DNA of 64,000 nucleotides from Kitasatospora sp. SUK 42 (lineage in GTDB: Bacteria; Actinomycetota; Actinomycetes; Streptomycetales; Streptomycetaceae), in contig NZ_LFMD02000003.1 in assembly GCF_015776785.2 (NCBI RefSeq), positions 1,197,765 to 1,261,764 of the forward strand. The letters run 5' to 3'. Below, one piece after another: positions 60,679 to 64,000 of this stretch. Each line of letters begins with the position of its first letter. Position 1 is the stretch's first letter. The notes below the pieces were generated by a model. It saw nothing but the letters and a program-made list of their open reading frames with translations, was not told where the DNA came from and ran no database searches. A program made the translations under genes and the position numbers.

Positions 60679-63474
60679 ATGCAGATCCGGCTGACCGTCC
60701 TCCGACCGCGCAGCGGACCGACCGCCGCCGGCTCCGCCATCCCCTACGTGGACGTGCTGGTCACCGCGCCCGTCGGTACCGCGCTCGGCTCCATCGCGGG
60801 CGCGCTCGCGGGCGCCGTAGGCGTGCGCGGGCCGCGGGCCGCCACCCATGTGCACCTGTACGCCGGGGCGCACCGGGTGGACGAACACACCCTGCTCGGC
60901 CACCCCCCGCTGCTCGACGGCGCCGTCCTCAGCCTCAACGAGCCCGACCCGACCGCCGACGACCCCGACGACGGCCCCGCCGCCGCCGAACTGCGGGTGA
61001 TCGGCGGCCCGGACGCCGGCGGCGTGCACCGGCTGCACGGCCGGGAGATCCGGATCGGGCGCTCCGGCGAGGCCGACGTCCCGATCGACGACCCGGACGT
61101 CTCCCGGCTGCACCTCTCCCTGCACCTCGGCGAGGACGGCCGGATCGCCGTCCGCGACCTCGGCTCCACCAACGGCACCACCCTGGACGGCCGGATCGTC
61201 CCGCCCGGCCCCGCGGAGACCGCCGTCCCGCTGGAGAACGGCGCACTGCTGCGGATCGGCGAGTCCACCCTCCAGCTGTTCGAACCGACCGGTGAGCCCG
61301 CCCGCGCCGCCCTGCCCGACGGCAACGGCCACCTCCAGCTCGCCGCCCCCGGCCCGGTCCGCCCCGCACCGCCCGTCATCGAACCGCCCACCGCCCCCGA
61401 ACCCTCCCCCGCCCGCAGCCGCGGCCTGTTCTCGCTGCTCCCCGGCCGCGCCGCCGAGCCGCCCGGCCAGGGCAGCGCCGAGCGCCACCACACCGCCGTA
61501 CGGCTGCGCCAGACCGCCGCCCAGCGCGAACGCTGGCCCGACCTCGCCACCGTGCTGCTCAACGCCGTCGGCCCCGGCCCCCGGCTCTGGGAGCGCGGCC
61601 CCGGCCACCCCGACGCGCTCACCCTGCGCCTCGGCACCGGCGACCGCCCCGGCGGCCCCGGCACCACGCCCGGCACCATGCTGCCCGCCGTCCCGGTCAC
61701 CCTCGACCTGCAGACCGCCGGCAGCCTCGGGCTCAGCGGCCCGCGCGAGCGCCTCGACGCGCTCACCCGCGCCGTCGTCGCCCAGCTCGCCGCCCTGCAC
61801 CCGCCGACCGGGCTCAGCCTGGTCGTGGTCGACGCCGACCCCGCCCGCAGCCCCGAGGACCGCGTCGACACCTGGGCCTGGGCGCTCTGGCTGCCCCACC
61901 TGCGCCCCGCCGACGGCCAGGACTGCCGACTGCTGCTCGGCTTCGACGACGAACAGGCCACCGCCCGGCTCACCGAGCTCACCGCCCGGCTCAGCGGCCC
62001 GACCGGCCTCGGCGGCCACCCCGCCACCGTGGTCGTGGTCGACGGCCGCCCCGCCACCGAGACCGCCCGGCACGCGCTCGACCTGCTGCTGCGCCAGGGC
62101 CCCGCCGTCGGCATCTTCCCGATCTGCCTCGCCGAACAGCCCGAACTGCTCCCCCGGGGCCTCGGCGCCACCGCGCTGATCACCGGCGAGGTCGGCACCC
62201 AGCTCTCGCTGAACCGCCCCGTCGCCCGCGGCCGGGAGACCCTGCACGAGGTCTCGCTGGACGCCGTCGCCGACGCCTGGGCCGAGCGGCTGGCCCGCGC
62301 CCTCGCCCCGCTGTGCGAGGCCGCCCCCGCCGCCCGCGGACCGCTGCCCGACGCGCTGCGCCTGCTCGACCTGCTCCAGCTCGACACCGTCACCCCGGCC
62401 AAGCTGTCCGCCCGCTGGGCCGCGCACGCCGGCGGCATCGGCGCCGCCACCGCACTGCTCGGCACCACCCGCGACGAGCTGTGCACGCTCGACCTCGCCG
62501 ACCCCGAGCTCGCCCTCCCCTCCCCCGACCCCGGCGGCCCGCACCTGCTGATCGGCGGCGCCCGCGGCTCCGGCAAGACCGAACTGCTACGCACCCTGGT
62601 CGCCTCGCTCGCCGTCTCCGAGCGGCCCGAGCGCCTCGCCGTCACGATCATCGAGGGCCGGGCCACCACCGACGACCAGGACGGCCTGGACGGCTGCACC
62701 GAGCTGCCGCACGTCACCGGCCGGGTCAACGCCGCCGCCGACCCCCGGGCCGCGCTGCTCGCGGCGGAGGCACTGGAGGACGAACTCGCCCTGCGGGAGC
62801 GGCTGTTCGACGGACTGGACTTCGCCTCCTGGCACGCGACCCGGATACTGGACGCGGACCACCCCCAGGTGCCGGTCACCGTCGGCGCCGCCTCGGCGTC
62901 GGCTCCGCGCGTCATCCCGCCGCGCAGCGCCGAGGGCCCCCGGCCCGCCCCCTCCCCCTCCGGGCCCGTCCCCGCCCGGCTGATCGTCGTCGTCGACGAC
63001 TACGACGCCCTGCTCTCCCCCACCTCCCCGGCCGGCCGCCCGCTCGCCCGCGCCCTCGCCGCCGTCGCCCGGCGCGGCGGCCCGCTCGGCATCCACCTCG
63101 CGGTCGCCACCGGCCGACCGGAGGAGAGCTCCGGCACCGAGGTCGACGAGGCCGCCCTGCTCCGCATCGCGCTGCGCACCGAGGACCCGGCCGACTCCGA
63201 CCTGCTGATCCACCTCGGCGACGCGGCCGCCCTCCCCGAGAACACCCCCGGCCGCGGCTACCTGCGCCGACCGGACGGCGGCGTCACCGCCTTCCAGGCC
63301 GCCCGGATCAGCGGCCGCATCCCCCGCACCGCCACCCTGCGCCCCACCGTCGTCGCGATAGACCCCCTCCAGCTCGGCGCCCCACCCGCCCGCCGCCCCG
63401 TCCGCGAACTCGGCAACGGCCCCACCGACCTCGCCCTGCTCGCCAGCGCCCTCCAGCGCGCCGCCTCCCGGTAG
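60679..63474 (+). CDS. FHA-domain FtsK/SpoIIIE-type (EccC-like) ATPase
   Basis: 931 aa. Residues about 105-195 are an FHA domain (EIRIGRSGEADVPIDDPDVS, RLHLSLHLGEDGRIAV, RDLGSTNGTTLDG), which binds phosphothreonine peptides. A linker is followed by two FtsK-like regions; the second has Walker A GGARGSGKTELL near residue 622 and Walker B LIVVVDDYDALL near 767. No TM helix is seen. Beside two kinases, which would phosphorylate FHA ligands. EccC of T7SS also chains FtsK domains, but the FHA part is different; a role in the orphan T7SS at 7557-10739 is speculative. Confidence 0.85.
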   Translation: MQIRLTVLRPRSGPTAAGSAIPYVDVLVTAPVGTALGSIAGALAGAVGVRGPRAATHVHLYAGAHRVDEHTLLGHPPLLDGAVLSLNEPDPTADDPDDGPAAAELRVIGGPDAGGVHRLHGREIRIGRSGEADVPIDDPDVSRLHLSLHLGEDGRIAVRDLGSTNGTTLDGRIVPPGPAETAVPLENGALLRIGESTLQLFEPTGEPARAALPDGNGHLQLAAPGPVRPAPPVIEPPTAPEPSPARSRGLFSLLPGRAAEPPGQGSAERHHTAVRLRQTAAQRERWPDLATVLLNAVGPGPRLWERGPGHPDALTLRLGTGDRPGGPGTTPGTMLPAVPVTLDLQTAGSLGLSGPRERLDALTRAVVAQLAALHPPTGLSLVVVDADPARSPEDRVDTWAWALWLPHLRPADGQDCRLLLGFDDEQATARLTELTARLSGPTGLGGHPATVVVVDGRPATETARHALDLLLRQGPAVGIFPICLAEQPELLPRGLGATALITGEVGTQLSLNRPVARGRETLHEVSLDAVADAWAERLARALAPLCEAAPAARGPLPDALRLLDLLQLDTVTPAKLSARWAAHAGGIGAATALLGTTRDELCTLDLADPELALPSPDPGGPHLLIGGARGSGKTELLRTLVASLAVSERPERLAVTIIEGRATTDDQDGLDGCTELPHVTGRVNAAADPRAALLAAEALEDELALRERLFDGLDFASWHATRILDADHPQVPVTVGAASASAPRVIPPRSAEGPRPAPSPSGPVPARLIVVVDDYDALLSPTSPAGRPLARALAAVARRGGPLGIHLAVATGRPEESSGTEVDEAALLRIALRTEDPADSDLLIHLGDAAALPENTPGRGYLRRPDGGVTAFQAARISGRIPRTATLRPTVVAIDPLQLGAPPARRPVRELGNGPTDLALLASALQRAASR

Positions 63475-63535
63475 CCCCCCTCCCGGCCCGCCCCACAGGG
63501 GCGGTCAGCAACGAATCCGGTGAACGACCTCCTCC

Positions 63536-63571
63536 TGGGCGGGCCCGTGTCAGGTGACACGGGCCCGCCCA
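63536..63571. repeat. Long perfect palindrome A
   Basis: TGGGCGGGCCCGTGTCA (63536-63552) pairs with 63555-63571; loop of 2. It follows the FHA/FtsK gene by 61 bases and may be its terminator. It shares the TGGGCGGGCCCG core with hairpins B and C. Confidence 0.85.
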
Positions 63572-63642
63572 AAACTGCCCTCCAGGGACAGCGACAGCGG
63601 GCCGAATAAGCGCCCAAAACCACCAGAGACACAGATCCTCTG

Positions 63643-63676
63643 GGGCGGGCCCGGGCGCAAGCACCCGGGCCCGCCC
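63643..63676 (-). repeat. Hairpin B of the GGGCGGGCCCG family
   Basis: GGGCGGGCCCGGG pairs with CCCGGGCCCGCCC; on the minus strand the top reads T-G-CTTG-C-G, a U-G wobble, a G-C pair and a CUUG tetraloop, while on the plus strand the same position is a C-A mismatch. Confidence 0.8.
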
Positions 63677-63700
63677 AAAGAAGCAGCCTCCTACGAACCC

Positions 63701-63731
63701 GTCGCCGCTTCGGCACGCCCGAAGCGGCGAC
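63701..63731. repeat. Hairpin D, unrelated core
   Basis: GTCGCCGCTTCGG (63701-63713) pairs with CCGAAGCGGCGAC (63719-63731); loop CACGC. Perfect 13 bp. Confidence 0.8.
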
Positions 63732-63755
63732 GGCGCGATCCGGCACCACGCGCGT

Positions 63756-63780
63756 AGGAAGTCGGCCATCCCGACTTCCT
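63756..63780. repeat. Hairpin E
   Basis: AGGAAGTCGG (63756-63765) pairs with CCGACTTCCT (63771-63780), loop CCATC. Confidence 0.75.
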
Positions 63781-63829
63781 GCGCAGAAGCCGGGATGGCT
63801 TTGGATCAATCGCAGATTCTTTCTCCGCC

Positions 63830-63863
63830 CCGCCCCGCCGCGACAACGATCGCGGCGGGGCGG
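63830..63863. repeat. Hairpin F
   Basis: CCGCCCCGCCGCG (63830-63842) pairs with CGCGGCGGGGCGG (63851-63863), loop ACAACGAT. Confidence 0.75.
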
Positions 63864-63899
63864 AACGCGATACAGGGCCAGCTTTGAACGAACTAGAAC

Positions 63900-63933
63900 G
63901 GGCGGGCCCGCGTGCAAGCACACGGGCCCGCCC
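63900..63933 (-). repeat. Hairpin C of the GGGCGGGCCCG family
   Basis: GGGCGGGCCCG pairs with CGGGCCCGCCC; the minus-strand top reads T-GTG-CTTG-CAC-G, again U-G wobble plus CUUG tetraloop, and a C-A mismatch on the plus strand. Same architecture as hairpin B. Confidence 0.8.
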
Positions 63934-64000
63934 AAACACCGAGTGCCCCGCCCGCCCACCCTTTCCAGGAACCGCGAAGCAACGGCGGCCCCGGCCAAGC

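Larger units (their letters stand above)
63475..64000. other. Gene-free tail rich in hairpins
   Basis: No gene is seen up to the window edge. At least seven inverted repeats occur between 63536 and 63933 (listed separately where strong), plus a small one (AAGCC/GGCTT, 63787-63801). Frames of 60-240 codons cross the region but follow the palindromes and carry no recognisable domain. Confidence 0.6.

Noticed and set aside
63554..63757. Short plus-strand frame in the right-hand hairpin region
   Set aside because: It follows the palindromes and has no ribosome site or recognisable sequence.

Overview
The window is high-G+C actinobacterial chromosome and most likely comes from Streptomycetaceae (Streptomyces, Kitasatospora or a close relative). 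The evidence is two SsgA-like sporulation regulators (a family restricted to sporulating actinomycetes), a one-piece tmRNA whose tag reads ANSKRDSQQFALAA, HelD, a DUF2017/ClpS pair, two transmembrane Ser/Thr kinases, and third codon positions almost always G or C. From memory the gene order (clpS, pncB, hppD/Lrp, murA, hup, malic enzyme, helD, ssrA, smpB, S41 protease, ftsX, ftsE, prfB, kinases) resembles the SCO29xx core region of S. coelicolor; I could not check this by alignment.

Layout. 1-6.8 kb: an amino acid permease cut by the edge, DUF2017 and ClpS, divergent NAD-salvage genes pncB and pncA, a 16-bp tandem repeat array, an AbiEi/DUF559-like protein, a repeat-rich hypothetical and a small sigma factor-like protein. 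6.8-11.5 kb: a DinB-fold protein, an orphan type VII secretion (T7SS) cluster (mycosin, PPE/WXG-like long protein, small WXG-like protein) and endonuclease V. 11.7-23.8 kb: two RDD membrane proteins, the first SsgA-like gene, a GT87 mannosyltransferase, a CBM2-GH18 chitinase, a two-component system, a secreted Thr-rich protein, a truncated HPPD facing an intact Lrp/AsnC regulator, and an IclR regulator. 23.9-36.6 kb: a Lon-like protease without an evident PDZ domain, a second IclR, a DEAD/DEAH helicase, the second SsgA-like gene with a Crp-type site upstream, a translationally coupled sortase - alpha/beta hydrolase - MprF-like synthase operon, a lipoprotein polysaccharide deacetylase, an MFS pump, and an SMR exporter behind a guanidine-III riboswitch.

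36.8-43.2 kb: tRNA-Cys(GCA), a coupled three-gene molybdenum hydroxylase operon and a GH20 hexosaminidase. 43.3-50.9 kb: DUF3039, YqgE, MurA, HU, NAD malic enzyme with a structured leader, a candidate structured small RNA, and HelD. 51-56.8 kb: the trans-translation pair ssrA/smpB, an S41 protease, FtsX/FtsE, a zinc-ribbon microprotein and release factor 2. 56.8-64 kb: two Ser/Thr kinases, an FHA/FtsK-type ATPase, and a gene-free tail packed with hairpins, two of which show base pairing that makes sense only as minus-strand RNA.

Most of the window is core cell-wall, division, translation-rescue and sporulation machinery. The items most worth a second look are the candidate sRNA at 48.48-48.61 kb, the hairpin cluster at the right end, the orphan T7SS cluster, the sortase/hydrolase/MprF operon and the truncated HPPD.
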